Notes: generated by a model from the sequence alone, not told the origin. DNA of 64,000 nt from Gordonia paraffinivorans NBRC 108238 (GCF_000344155.1 NZ_BAOQ01000021.1:46097-110096), one strand, 5' to 3'; positions 18,931-27,872 are shown, counted from the stretch's first letter. A program made the numbers and translations.

Positions 18931-19686
18931 TCAGACGAGTTCGCAACCCCCGGGCACGAGGTCGCGCCGCTGATAGCACTCGACGCTCAGCAGCTTGTCC
19001 TGGATCTCGTCGGGCAGGGCCAGGAACCCGGCGATCGCGCGACTCCGCGTCGCCTCGGACCGGTGGGCGACGACCGCGGCCTTCTTCCGGTCGGCGAGAT
19101 CGGCGACGTCGACCACGAGGTCGATGTCGGAGTCGGGGGTTCCCGGCAGTTTCTCCCGCGGGATCTCGGGGAACAGGCTCGGGGCGAGCAGGTCCATCAT
19201 CCACTCCGGGATCGTCGCGAAGTACAGCGAACGGACCCGCCACGCCGGCCCGGCCCGGTGATAGAGCTTGTGGGAGGCGGCGGCGTCGACGGCGGCCACC
19301 GCGAGCCGGTGCGCGTGCACGTGGTCGGGATGCCCGTAGATGCCCAGCGCGTCATAGGTGACGACGATGTCCGGTTGCAGCTCGCGGATGTGCTTGGTCA
19401 GTGCCCGGACCTGGTCGTCGAACGGCGCCGCGCACAGCCGCTCGGTGTCGGGCGCCGATTCGGGCCGCCGGTCGTCGGCGTAGCCGAGCATGATCGGCGG
19501 CCGCGGCATCCCGAGGATGCCGACGGCGTCGGTGAGTTCCCGGTGCCGGACGGTGCCCTCGGCCCACGTGCACATCACGAGGTCCGCCTCGCCCCCGGAG
19601 TCGACGTGACGGGCGGTCAGCCCGCCGGTCCACAGCGACTCGTCGTCGGGGTGCGCATGCACCAGCAGCAGTCGTGGCGTACCCAT
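18931..19686 (-). CDS. PIG-L family zinc deacetylase (MshB/Mca superfamily)
   Basis: A 251-residue member of the PIG-L/LmbE superfamily of zinc-dependent N-deacetylases. The N-terminal motif LLLVHAHPDDESLWTGG (residues 5-21) supplies His, Asp, Asp; GIYGHPDHVHAH near 137-148 supplies the second metal histidine. In actinobacteria, relatives include MshB and Mca of mycothiol metabolism, but this protein is shorter than both and lacks clear features of either, so the substrate is open. The start was placed at ATG 19686, directly before the core; the frame extends to 19776 without conserved sequence. It converges on recD. Confidence 0.8.
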   Translation of the reverse strand: MGTPRLLLVHAHPDDESLWTGGLTARHVDSGGEADLVMCTWAEGTVRHRELTDAVGILGMPRPPIMLGYADDRRPESAPDTERLCAAPFDDQVRALTKHIRELQPDIVVTYDALGIYGHPDHVHAHRLAVAAVDAAASHKLYHRAGPAWRVRSLYFATIPEWMMDLLAPSLFPEIPREKLPGTPDSDIDLVVDVADLADRKKAAVVAHRSEATRSRAIAGFLALPDEIQDKLLSVECYQRRDLVPGGCELV

Positions 19687-19871
19687 CCACCTGGCTTCCT
19701 GATCATTCCCCGGGTCGGTCGTGCCGACGGGCGCGACCCGGACCCGGGGTGGTCGGTCCCGACCCAGGGTAGCCACACCGGCGCTCGGTAAAGTCGGTGT
19801 CCGTGACGACGTGTCGCGGCCCTTCGCCGAACGGGGAGGCCGCGACGCGTCCGCCGATGACTTTCCCGGCG

Positions 19872-19901
19872 AGAACAGAACATGGAAGAACAGAACATGG
19901 A
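19872..19901 (+). repeat. 15-bp tandem duplication in the htpG leader
   Basis: Two identical copies of AGAACAGAACATGGA lie directly before the htpG ribosome-binding site GGAGG (19899-19903). Each copy brings an ATG. The two are in frame with each other and open a 17-codon reading frame (19882-19935) that overlaps the htpG start in another frame. Confidence 0.9.
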
Positions 19902-19909
19902 GGACTGCG

Positions 19910-21931
19910 ATGAGCGTTGCGCCCGAAGTTCATGAGTTCCAAGCGGAGACGCGGCAGCTGCTGGATCTCATGGTCCACTCGATCTACTCCAACAAGGACA
20001 GCTTCCTTCGCGAGCTGATCTCGAACGCGTCCGACGCCCTCGACAAGCTGCGTCTGGAGTCCCTGGTCGACAAGGACCTCGACGTCGACACCTCGGACCT
20101 GCACATCAAGCTCGTCCCCGACGCCGAGAAGCGCACGCTCACCGTCATCGACAACGGCATCGGCATGAGCCGCGACGAGGTGATCGAGCTCATCGGCACC
20201 CTCGCCCGGTCGGGCACCGCGGAACTGCGCCGTTCGCTCGCCGAGGCGCGCGAGAAGGGGCTGTCGGAGGCCGCCGCCGAGGAGTTGATCGGCCAGTTCG
20301 GCATCGGCTTCTACTCGACATTCATGGTCGCCGACAAGGTCACCCTGGTGACCCGCAAGGCCGGCGAGTCGGTCGGCACCCGCTGGGAGTCCACCGGCGA
20401 CGGCACCTACACCATCGACGAGGTCCCCGACGCGCCGCAGGGCACCGCCGTCACGCTGACCCTCAAGCCGGTCGACACCGAGAACCACCTGTACGACTAC
20501 ACCGACAAGACCAAGCTGCGTCAGCTGGTCAAGCGGTACTCGGACTTCATCGCCTGGCCGATCCGGATGGACGTGGAGAAGACCGTCCCGGTCGAGAAGC
20601 CGGAGTCGGAGAAGGACGCCGAGGGCGCCGAGAAGGAGGACGCCGAGAAGGAGTCCGACGAGAAGAAGGCGCCCGAGACCAAGACGGTCATCGAGGAGGA
20701 GACCGTCAACTCGATGAAGGCGCTGTGGGCCAAGCCCCGCTCCGAGGTCTCCGACGAGGAGTACCAGGAGTTCTACCGGCACGTCTCCCACGCCTGGGAC
20801 TCGCCGCTGGAGACCATCACGCTCCAGGCGGAGGGCACCTTCGAGTACCAGGCCCTGCTCTTCATCCCGACGCAGCCGCCGTTCGACCTGTTCATGCGCG
20901 ATTCCAAGGTGGGCATCCACCTCTACGTCAAGCGCGTGTTCATCATGGACGACTGCGAAGAGCTCATGCCGGAGTACCTGCGGTTCGTCAAGGGCGTCGT
21001 CGACGCGGCCGACCTGTCGCTCAACGTCTCCCGCGAGATCCTGCAGCAGGACCGCCAGATCCGCGCGATCCGGCGCCGTCTCACCAAGAAGGTGATCTCC
21101 ACGATCACCGAGATGCGCGACTCCCGGCCCGAGGACTACCGGAAGTTCTGGGACGCGTTCGGCCGGGTCTTCAAGGAAGGCCTCGTCAACGACTTCGACA
21201 ACCGGGACGCGCTGCTCAAGGCGTCGGTCTTCCAGAGCACCAACTCCGAAGAGGACCTGACGACCCTCGCCGATTACATCGGCCGGATGAAGAGCGGCCA
21301 GGACGCGATCTACTACATGACCGGCGAGTCGCGGCAGCAGATCGTCAACTCGCCGCACATGGAGGCGTTCCGCGCCAAGGGCATCGAGGTCCTCATCCTG
21401 TCCGACCCGGTCGACGAGATGTGGGTGACCTCCGGCGTCGAGTTCGAGGGCAAGCGCTTCCAGTCGATCGCCAAGGGCGCGGTCGACCTCGACGATGACG
21501 AGGACGAGAAGGACGAGAAGGCCAAGGAGGAACAGAACAAGGCCTTCGAGGAACTCCTGAAGTGGCTGACCGAGACGCTCTCGGACGACGTCAGCGAGAC
21601 CCGGCTGTCCTCGCGGCTGACCGAGTCGCCGGCGTGCCTCGTCGGTGACACCTGGTCGATGTCGCCGCAGCTGGAGAAGCTGTACCGGGCGTCGGGGCAG
21701 ACGCTGCCGAAGACCAAGCGCGCTCTGGAGCTCAACCCCGACCACCCGCTGATCGTCGCGCTGAACAAGGCCTTCGCCGACGGGGAGCGCGACAAGCTGG
21801 TGCCCACCGCGAAGCTCGTCTACGGCATGGCCGTGATCGCCGAGGGCGGCGAACTCGAGGATCCGGCCGAATTCGCCAAGGTGCTCGCCGGGCAGCTCAC
21901 CGAGTCGTTCGCCGGCGGCTCGGAATCCTGA
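19910..21931 (+). CDS. htpG: Hsp90-family chaperone HtpG
   Basis: A 673-residue Hsp90 homologue. The GHKL ATPase domain comes first, with FLRELISNASDALDKLR (the ATP-contacting Asn), TVIDNGIGMS and GQFGIGFYSTFMVADKV. The middle domain has SLNVSREILQQDRQIR. An acidic lysine/glutamate-rich linker sits near residues 225-265, longer than in E. coli HtpG, and a second charged stretch (DDDEDEKDEKAKEEQNK) near 525-540. The ATG at 19910 has GGAGG at ideal spacing. It assists folding of client proteins in the cytoplasm under stress. Confidence 0.97.
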   Translation: MSVAPEVHEFQAETRQLLDLMVHSIYSNKDSFLRELISNASDALDKLRLESLVDKDLDVDTSDLHIKLVPDAEKRTLTVIDNGIGMSRDEVIELIGTLARSGTAELRRSLAEAREKGLSEAAAEELIGQFGIGFYSTFMVADKVTLVTRKAGESVGTRWESTGDGTYTIDEVPDAPQGTAVTLTLKPVDTENHLYDYTDKTKLRQLVKRYSDFIAWPIRMDVEKTVPVEKPESEKDAEGAEKEDAEKESDEKKAPETKTVIEEETVNSMKALWAKPRSEVSDEEYQEFYRHVSHAWDSPLETITLQAEGTFEYQALLFIPTQPPFDLFMRDSKVGIHLYVKRVFIMDDCEELMPEYLRFVKGVVDAADLSLNVSREILQQDRQIRAIRRRLTKKVISTITEMRDSRPEDYRKFWDAFGRVFKEGLVNDFDNRDALLKASVFQSTNSEEDLTTLADYIGRMKSGQDAIYYMTGESRQQIVNSPHMEAFRAKGIEVLILSDPVDEMWVTSGVEFEGKRFQSIAKGAVDLDDDEDEKDEKAKEEQNKAFEELLKWLTETLSDDVSETRLSSRLTESPACLVGDTWSMSPQLEKLYRASGQTLPKTKRALELNPDHPLIVALNKAFADGERDKLVPTAKLVYGMAVIAEGGELEDPAEFAKVLAGQLTESFAGGSES

Positions 21932-21968
21932 GCGAGAGGCCGGGTACCGTCCACGCACGGCGGGCCCG

Positions 21969-22934
21969 ATGACCCGTCGTGCGTGGACGATCGTCCTCGG
22001 CGTCGTCGCGCTGGTCGTGGCGATCGTGCTGGTGTCCGCGCTCCTCGTGGGGCTCTCCCGCGAGGACGTGCGGGCCCGAACGCCGGTCGAGGCAGTCCGC
22101 GCGTACCTGACCGCGCTGGCCGACGCCGACGCGTCGGCCGCGCTGTCGGTCATCACCCCGCGGCCCGACGAACGGTTCCTCACCGACCGCGTCCTCCGTC
22201 AGCAGCGCGACGATGCCGCCGTCGGCGACATCCGGGTCGCGGAGACGGCGCGGCCGGGCGTCGTGCGCGCCCGCTACCGGATGGGCGCCGACGCCGTCGA
22301 CACCGAGATCTCGGTCCGTCGCGCCGGCGATGGCTGGGCGGTCGTCGACGGCGCGGTCGAGGTGCGGATCGAGTCGCTGCTGGTGCCGCGTCCGTCGCTG
22401 TTCGGTGCCGAGGTGGCGCAGGGCGACACGGTCTTCGTGTTCCCAGGTCCGCAGCGGTGGGGGTCGCGCGACACCGATTTCCTCGCCAGGTCCCTCGACG
22501 ACGCCCCGGTGGCCCCGCACGCACCGATGTCGGTGCGGGTCGTGGCCGAGCTCAGCCCGACGGGTGTGGCGGCGGTCAGTGACGCGGTGTCGGCCCACCT
22601 CACCCGGTGCGCCGGTGCCACGCAGGCCGATGCCGGCTCGAGCGTGCCCGGTTGCACTCAGCGACTGTTCCGGTCGGCGGTGGACGGGAGCGTGAAGTGG
22701 ACGGCACCGACGGATCTGTCGGGGTTGAGGTATCTGCTCCGACAATCCGCGGGCGGCGACGAGAAGGACCTCGGCATCGTCGATGTCGCGGGCGCCGTGC
22801 GGTGGCGGGTGGCCTACACGCCCGACTACGACAAGGACGGCCCACGGGTGGAGACCACCGACGACCAGTACCTCGTCGGCCACGTCGACCTCACCGCCGG
22901 GAAGCCGACGTTCACGGCGGAGCCGACAGCCTGA
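21969..22934 (+). CDS. Membrane-anchored hypothetical protein
   Basis: A 321-residue protein I do not recognise. Residues 5-29 (from AWTIVLGVVALVVA onward) form one N-terminal transmembrane helix or signal anchor, so the remainder is expected outside the cell. The segment TPVEAVRAYLTALADADASAAL after it resembles the start of NTF2-like or DUF4878-type extracellular domains that often follow such anchors. Two cysteines (CAGATQ and PGC) could form a disulfide. It begins 37 nt after htpG on the same strand and ends 4 nt before a convergent gene. Confidence 0.65.
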   Translation: MTRRAWTIVLGVVALVVAIVLVSALLVGLSREDVRARTPVEAVRAYLTALADADASAALSVITPRPDERFLTDRVLRQQRDDAAVGDIRVAETARPGVVRARYRMGADAVDTEISVRRAGDGWAVVDGAVEVRIESLLVPRPSLFGAEVAQGDTVFVFPGPQRWGSRDTDFLARSLDDAPVAPHAPMSVRVVAELSPTGVAAVSDAVSAHLTRCAGATQADAGSSVPGCTQRLFRSAVDGSVKWTAPTDLSGLRYLLRQSAGGDEKDLGIVDVAGAVRWRVAYTPDYDKDGPRVETTDDQYLVGHVDLTAGKPTFTAEPTA

Positions 22935-22938
22935 CCTG

Positions 22939-23406
22939 CTACTCCGGCCGGATCCGGAACACCGGTATCTTGCGGTCGGTCCGCTGCTCGTACAGGTCGA
23001 AGTTCGGCCACACCGCGCGCAGCTTCTGCCAGGCCTCGGCGCGCTCGTCGCCCTCGAGTTCGGTCGCCACGGCCTTGGAGTGCTCCCCGCCGACCACGAT
23101 CTCGATCTCGTCGGCGGCGCGGACATTGTACACCCACGCCGGCATCTTGGGGCCCCCGAAGTACGATCCGGCGATCAGCCAGTCGCGGCCGTCGGGGACC
23201 GCGAGGAGACGCGTGGTGCGGATGGCGCCGGTCTTGCGGCCGGCGACCTTGATGGTGATGTTGGGAAGGTCGGCGATGTCGAGCAGGGTCACCCGATCGC
23301 CGCTGATCTTCTGAATGGCGTTGTCACCCATCACGATCTGCGGGAGATAACGAGGCATCCAGAAAATCGATCCGATCTTGATCGCGAGGTTGCGCCGCAC
23401 CTTCAT
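22939..23406 (-). CDS. Deazaflavin (F420)-dependent nitroreductase-family protein
   Basis: A 155-residue protein of the Ddn-type split-barrel family that uses F420 in actinobacteria. The segments VAGRKTGAIRTTRLL (residues 54-68), DGRDWLIAGSYFGGPKMPAWVYNV and the late WPNFDLYEQRTDRKIPVFRI follow the order of family members related to M. tuberculosis Ddn. Such enzymes reduce quinones or nitro compounds at the membrane. F420 use is inferred from the family. It faces the preceding gene with only 4 bp between stop codons. Confidence 0.82.
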   Translation of the reverse strand: MKVRRNLAIKIGSIFWMPRYLPQIVMGDNAIQKISGDRVTLLDIADLPNITIKVAGRKTGAIRTTRLLAVPDGRDWLIAGSYFGGPKMPAWVYNVRAADEIEIVVGGEHSKAVATELEGDERAEAWQKLRAVWPNFDLYEQRTDRKIPVFRIRPE

Positions 23407-23470
23407 CCGCCTAGTCTTACACGACGTCGTCGGGCGTCGACACTCGGCGATCGGACGTTCGACCCGAGCG

Positions 23471-24442
23471 ATGGGCGATACCGTTCATCCCGTGGCTGAC
23501 CAGACTCGCGGACGCATCCTCATCGACGGCGGACAGACCGGCACACGGCTGCGGATCGAGACCTCCGCAGGCGCCGAGGAGCGCGAACTGGGGCCCATCC
23601 GCACCGACCGTCCCGTCGTCGAGCAGATCGGTGCGGCGGTGCACGACGTCGTGTCCGCGATGCCCGACGAGCAGGCACCCGGGGCGGGGTGGACCCTGGC
23701 CGCTGGCATCACCGGTCTCACGCCACAGGCGGCCCGACCGTCCGCGCTGTTGGCCTCGGTCGGCGACCTCGGCGTGGATTCCATTGTGCTGGCTCATGAT
23801 TCGGTGACTGCCTACCTTGCGGCGAACGGCGACGCGCACGGTGTCGTCACCGCGGTCGGCACGGGGGTGGTCACCCTCGGGGTCGGCGGCGCCGGCGTCT
23901 GCCGGGTCGACGGATGGGGGTACCTGTTCGGCGACGCGGGGAGTGCCTACTGGATGGGCCGAGCCGGGATCGACGCGGCCCTCCGTGCCTTCGACGGTCG
24001 CGGCGAGGAGACGGTCCTGCAGGATCTGGCCGCGGAGGTGTTCGGTCCGTTGCCCGCGCTCTACATGGTCGTGCAGGGTGATCCGGCGCGCGTCTCAATG
24101 GTCGCCGGGTTCGCGAGAAAGGTGGACGAGGCGGCACGGTCCGGTGACGCCGTCGCGCAGCGGATCGTCGACGAGGCCGCCGGCGAGCTCGCGCATTCGG
24201 CGGTGACCGCTCTCGGACGCAGCGGGCACCGCCCCGGCGAGACCGCGCGCATCAGCTGGACGGGGACCGTGATGGGCGCCAACGCGCGCCTGCGCGAGCG
24301 GTTCGCGGCGCTGGTCTCCGACCGTGCGCCCGGCGTCGACGTCGCGGCGCCGTACGGGCAACCGCTCGACGGCGTGCGCCGGCTCGTCGAACTCGATCCC
24401 GATCATCCGCTGTCTGTCGAGGTGTACCGCAGCCGGCGGTGA
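23471..24442 (+). CDS. BadF/BadG/BcrA/BcrD-type ATPase, N-acetylglucosamine kinase-like
   Basis: A 323-residue member of the actin-fold sugar kinase/BadF ATPase group. Phosphate 1 motif is ILIDGGQTGTRLRI near residue 17-30; a phosphate 2-type stretch AVGTGVVTLGVGGAG lies around 130-145, followed by VDGWGYLFGDAGSAYWMGRAG, which is strongly reminiscent of bacterial N-acetylglucosamine kinases. It likely phosphorylates an amino sugar, perhaps from cell-wall recycling. The start could also be the GTG at 23492, seven codons in. It ends at a double hairpin. Confidence 0.75.
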   Translation: MGDTVHPVADQTRGRILIDGGQTGTRLRIETSAGAEERELGPIRTDRPVVEQIGAAVHDVVSAMPDEQAPGAGWTLAAGITGLTPQAARPSALLASVGDLGVDSIVLAHDSVTAYLAANGDAHGVVTAVGTGVVTLGVGGAGVCRVDGWGYLFGDAGSAYWMGRAGIDAALRAFDGRGEETVLQDLAAEVFGPLPALYMVVQGDPARVSMVAGFARKVDEAARSGDAVAQRIVDEAAGELAHSAVTALGRSGHRPGETARISWTGTVMGANARLRERFAALVSDRAPGVDVAAPYGQPLDGVRRLVELDPDHPLSVEVYRSRR

Positions 24443-24459
24443 CGCGGACCGTCGACCGG

Positions 24460-24544
24460 CCGGCATGCCCGAGGCGGCATGCCGGGAGAGACCACGGTCG
24501 CCGCCTGCGGCCGTGTCGCGGGGCGACGGCAGGCGGCGACCGTG
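24460..24544. terminator. Double hairpin between convergent genes
   Basis: The first hairpin pairs CCGGCATGCC (24460-24469) with 24476-24485 across 6 nt. The second has a 16-bp perfect stem, CACGGTCGCCGCCTGC (24493-24508) with 24529-24544, across 20 nt. They lie between the ends of the kinase and the crotonase and can serve both strands. Confidence 0.8.
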
Positions 24545-24571
24545 CGATGGCAGGGGATCAGCGACCCGTGA

Positions 24572-25414
24572 TCAGCGGCCCTTGAACTCGGGCTTGCGCT
24601 TCTCGAAGACCGCGGTGATGGCCTCCTGCAGGTCCTCGCTGGGGAGGAAGGCGGAGTTCCAGGCCGCGACGTAGCGCAGGCTGTCGTGGACGGCGGCGCT
24701 GCGGGTGTGGTCGAGGACGGCCTTGATCCCGTGGACGACCAGCGGCGGGTTGTCGGCGATCTCGCGGGCGGTCGCGCGTGCCTGGGCGAGTACCGCTTCC
24801 TGGTCGTCGGCGACTGCGTTGACCAGGCCGATCTTCTCGGCGTGTGCGGCGCTGAAGTCGCGACCGGTCAGCGCGAGTTCGCGCATGTGGCCGTCGCCGA
24901 TGATGAACGGCAGGCGCGCGAACGTACCCACGTCGGCGACCATGCCGACCTTGACCTCGCGGATGCTGAACTTCGCATCGGCGCTCGCGTAGCGGACGTC
25001 GGCGGCGCAGATCAGGTCCACGCCACCGCCGATGCACCAGCCCGACACCGCGGCGATGACCGGCTTGCGGCAGTCGGCGACCGCGGTGATGGCGGCCTGC
25101 AGCTTGCGCAGCGAGTCGAGGAACTCGGTGCGCGCCGCGGCCTTCGCGTTGTCGGCGAGGACGCTGGAGAGGGTGCCGCCCATGGCGACGAGGTCGAGAC
25201 CGTAGCTGAAGTGGGGGCCGGTGCCCGTCAGCACGACCGCCAGGACCGCCGGATCGGTGTCGATGTGGCCGAACAGCTCGGGCAGCTCGCGCCAGAAGTC
25301 GGGGCCCATGGCGTTGCCCTTGCCGGGGCCCTTGAGTGCGACCTCGGCGATGTCATCGGCGACGGTGACGTCGAACGCGGTCCAGTCACGGTCGTTCCAG
25401 GCTTGGTCAGTCAT
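24572..25414 (-). CDS. Crotonase family, delta3,5-delta2,4-dienoyl-CoA isomerase-like
   Basis: A 280-residue crotonase. The oxyanion-hole segments are GTGPHFSYGLDLVAMGG (near residue 63) and ISGWCIGGGVDLICAADVRY (near 123). The stretch EVKVGMVADVGTFARLP is very close to that of mammalian ECH1 dienoyl-CoA isomerase, including the catalytic Glu and Asp, whereas true hydratases have a second Glu there. It therefore more likely isomerises dienoyl-CoAs from unsaturated fatty acids than hydrates enoyl-CoA. It resembles mycobacterial EchA21. The gene stands alone between a terminator and a divergent thioesterase. Confidence 0.8.
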   Translation of the reverse strand: MTDQAWNDRDWTAFDVTVADDIAEVALKGPGKGNAMGPDFWRELPELFGHIDTDPAVLAVVLTGTGPHFSYGLDLVAMGGTLSSVLADNAKAAARTEFLDSLRKLQAAITAVADCRKPVIAAVSGWCIGGGVDLICAADVRYASADAKFSIREVKVGMVADVGTFARLPFIIGDGHMRELALTGRDFSAAHAEKIGLVNAVADDQEAVLAQARATAREIADNPPLVVHGIKAVLDHTRSAAVHDSLRYVAAWNSAFLPSEDLQEAITAVFEKRKPEFKGR

Positions 25415-25525
25415 GCGAGGGAGCTTACTCGGCGGTCAGTACGTCTCGCGGCCGGACCGCGTACGTGTTCTCGCCCGGGGAGACCCTCGCGGGCACCGCC
25501 GGAGAACCCTCTGTTAGATGGACCC

Positions 25526-26185
25526 ATGAGCGGATACATCCAGGAGGATCTCTCTCCCGAGGAGCTCGCGCATCGTGCTCGGCTCGCGTCGTCGATCGCG
25601 GGCAGCGTGCGCGACCTCATCGACGCGACCGTGCGCACCGAGGTGGACGAGGCCGACATCGACGAGGCGCGTCGCTTGATCGAGGCCGCGACGGCGATAC
25701 TCCGCAAGGATCAGCTGCCCGGTCCGTTCGGCATCCGGTTCAACACCGACGGCACCAAGCGCTCGTGGGGCAACGCCGTCCTGGGACGACGCAATCCGAT
25801 CGCCCCGCCGGTGGTCCTCCACCACGAACCCGACGTCAGCTGGACCGAGGTCGAGCTCGGTGCCGCCTACGAGGGGCCGGCCGGACTGGTACACGGCGGT
25901 GTGCTGGCCCTGATCCTCGATCAGCTCCTCGGCTCGACCGCCGAGTATCAGCAGGTCCCGGGCATGACCGGCACACTCACCGTGCGGTACCGCAAGGCGA
26001 CGCCGCTCGGCCGGATCCGCGGCGAGGCCCGCGTCGACCGCGTGGACGGCGTGAAGACGTTCGTCACCGGAACCATCTCGGTCGACGGGAAGGTCACCGC
26101 CGAGGCCGAGGGGATCTTCATCCTTCCCAAGTGGGCCCGCGGGGACAAGTCCGACGTCCTGCGCCGGTCGGTGGGCGAGGGCTGA
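25526..26185 (+). CDS. PaaI-family thioesterase
   Basis: A 219-residue protein. The N-terminal 90 residues are helical and charged, and the C-terminal part is one hotdog domain with GPAGLVHGGVLALILDQLLG near residues 117-136, the PaaI catalytic motif with Asp in place of the usual Glu. MTGTLTVRYRKATPLG then follows as in THEM4-like family members. It is expected to hydrolyse acyl-CoAs. The start ATG at 25526 was preferred because upstream codons overlap the divergent promoter region. It ends 40 nt before the convergent DHFR-like gene. Confidence 0.78.
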   Translation: MSGYIQEDLSPEELAHRARLASSIAGSVRDLIDATVRTEVDEADIDEARRLIEAATAILRKDQLPGPFGIRFNTDGTKRSWGNAVLGRRNPIAPPVVLHHEPDVSWTEVELGAAYEGPAGLVHGGVLALILDQLLGSTAEYQQVPGMTGTLTVRYRKATPLGRIRGEARVDRVDGVKTFVTGTISVDGKVTAEAEGIFILPKWARGDKSDVLRRSVGEG

Positions 26186-26225
26186 GCAGGGCGCCTGGTC
26201 GTCGGCGGGATCGTCGTCCGCGGGA

Positions 26226-26777
26226 TCACGGCGCGGGCGACTCCCGTGGTCCGGCGAGGGTGTACCGCGCACACAGGAACGCCTTGTTGCGATCGAACTC
26301 CTGCAGCTCGAGGTCGAACCGCCGCGGGAACAGCGGACGCCCGGCACCGAGCGTGACCGGTGCGATCGACACGATGATGTCGTCGAGCATGTCCGCCTCG
26401 GCGAACTGAGCGGCGAGGTCCCCGCCGCCGACGATCCACACATCCTTGCCGCCCGCGGCGTCGAGCAGCCGGTCCCGGTGGTCGGCAGGGGAACCACTCA
26501 CCACCGAGATCGATTCGGCGACAGGGCTGATGCCCCGATGCGTGAAGACGAACGACGGGATCTCGTACGGCCACGGCTTGCCGTCGGTGACCTCGTGGTC
26601 GAGCAGCCACTGGTAGGTGGTGTGACCCATCACCGCGACCCCGACATCCGCGAAGAAGTCTCCGTAGTTCATCGGCCCGTCCTCGTCGATGGGTTGGGAG
26701 AGCAGCCAGTCGAGGTTGTCGTGGTCGTCGGCGAGGAACCCGTCGAGGGTGGTCGCGGTGTAGTAGCGGAATGCCAT
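26226..26777 (-). CDS. RibD/dihydrofolate reductase-like protein
   Basis: A 183-residue stand-alone RibD_C/DHFR-fold protein. FRYYTATTLDGFLADDHDNLDWLL at the N-terminus, GHTTYQWLL, PSFVFTHRG and KDVWIVGGGDLAAQFAEADMLDDIIVSIAPV are the landmarks; the last contains the NADPH-binding Gly-rich loop. Many of these in actinobacteria are NADPH-dependent reductases of unknown substrate, not true folate enzymes. The ATG overlaps the stop of the upstream AraC-type regulator by one base (TGATG), so the pair is one operon, and the regulator may sense the substrate. Confidence 0.82.
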   Translation of the reverse strand: MAFRYYTATTLDGFLADDHDNLDWLLSQPIDEDGPMNYGDFFADVGVAVMGHTTYQWLLDHEVTDGKPWPYEIPSFVFTHRGISPVAESISVVSGSPADHRDRLLDAAGGKDVWIVGGGDLAAQFAEADMLDDIIVSIAPVTLGAGRPLFPRRFDLELQEFDRNKAFLCARYTLAGPRESPAP

Positions 26778-27742
26778 CAGAATCCTCCGGAGTGCTTGCG
26801 GTGCCACATGATCGGGTCGGGATCGAGGTGCGCGACATCCACACCGGCGTCGCGCAGCATCCAGCGCACGAGCTGCCGGCGATGCGCCGAGAAGGTCAGG
26901 ACGTGGGCGACGATCTGCGACAGCAGGAACGACTCGGGCGGGTCGCACAGGGCGTCGACGATCCGGTCCTGCCACGCGTGCCGGCGGTCGATGTCGCGGA
27001 CGAGCGCGAGCCAGCGGGGTGTGAGTTCCCGATGCAGCTCGACGAGGCCGGGCAGGTCGGTGGGCGGCTCGGGCGGCGTGTCGGCGCCCTCGATGGAGGC
27101 GAGCCAGGGCTGCCGGTCGGCGACGAGCAGCGACATCACCTGCGCGAGGGACTCTTCCGGACCGTGCCAGTCGAGATTGCGATGACCCGGGAGCCTGATC
27201 CGCGACCAGTCGTCCGCGGAGACCGCTTTCGCCGCGTCGAGCAGCGCGTCGATGTCGTCGAGTTCGTGACGGACCATCAGCATGACCACGTCGCCGGAGC
27301 TCTCCACGGTCGGGGTCCCGCTGTCGACGTAGAGGACGGTGGGCGAATGGAAATGGATGCCGTTGGGCGCGGGTAGCCAGTGGCTGTGCCCGCCCGAGGG
27401 GCGGACTCCCTCCGTCGCGGCCCGGCTCGGGCTGAATCCGAACGCGCGGGTGAAGGCGCGGGCGAACCCGTCCACGGACTCGTAACCGGAGTCGAAGGCC
27501 ACCTCGGTCACCGGCCGTCCGCGCTGCAACATCCATGCGGCCCGCTCGAGCAGAACGCGCCGGCGCAACGCCACCGGTGACTCGCCGGCGCCACGGCTGA
27601 CCTGGCGTGAGAAGTGGAAGGGCGACGAGTACGCGCCGGTCGCCATCTCGTCGAGCGTCGTGTGCTCGTCGGCCAGAACGGCGTCGAGGAGTTCACGCAG
27701 CCGATCGCGGTCACCCGGCGGGCGGTCATCGGAGTTGGTCAC
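26777..27742 (-). CDS. AraC-type HTH regulator fused to a DinB-like domain
   Basis: A 321-residue protein starting at GTG 27742. Residues 10-110 form an AraC/XylS DNA-binding domain with PFHFSRQVSRGAGESPVALRR and the second helix-turn-helix FDSGYESVDGFARAFTRAFG. The remainder has the four-helix pattern of DinB/YfiT: histidines in HELDDIDALLD, and SQIVAHVLTFSAHRRQLVRWML near residues 270-295. HTH first with DinB second is a known but uncommon arrangement. It is the first gene of an operon with the DHFR-like enzyme. The ligand is unknown. Confidence 0.8.
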   Translation of the reverse strand: MTNSDDRPPGDRDRLRELLDAVLADEHTTLDEMATGAYSSPFHFSRQVSRGAGESPVALRRRVLLERAAWMLQRGRPVTEVAFDSGYESVDGFARAFTRAFGFSPSRAATEGVRPSGGHSHWLPAPNGIHFHSPTVLYVDSGTPTVESSGDVVMLMVRHELDDIDALLDAAKAVSADDWSRIRLPGHRNLDWHGPEESLAQVMSLLVADRQPWLASIEGADTPPEPPTDLPGLVELHRELTPRWLALVRDIDRRHAWQDRIVDALCDPPESFLLSQIVAHVLTFSAHRRQLVRWMLRDAGVDVAHLDPDPIMWHRKHSGGF

Positions 27743-27823
27743 GAATCGAGTATGGAACGGCGACGGGTCATCGGACCCGACCGAAATTGCTCCGATCGGA
27801 TCCACGCGCGCCGACGACGCCCA

Positions 27824-27872
27824 CGACACGGCACCGCCTACGACACGGCACCGCCTACGACACGGCACCGCC
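27824..27872. repeat. 17-bp x 3 tandem repeat, last copy forms a terminator arm
   Basis: CGACACGGCACCGCCTA occurs at 27824-27840 and 27841-27857, and its first 15 bases again at 27858-27872, where they run into the ascending arm of the terminator hairpin. Confidence 0.9.
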
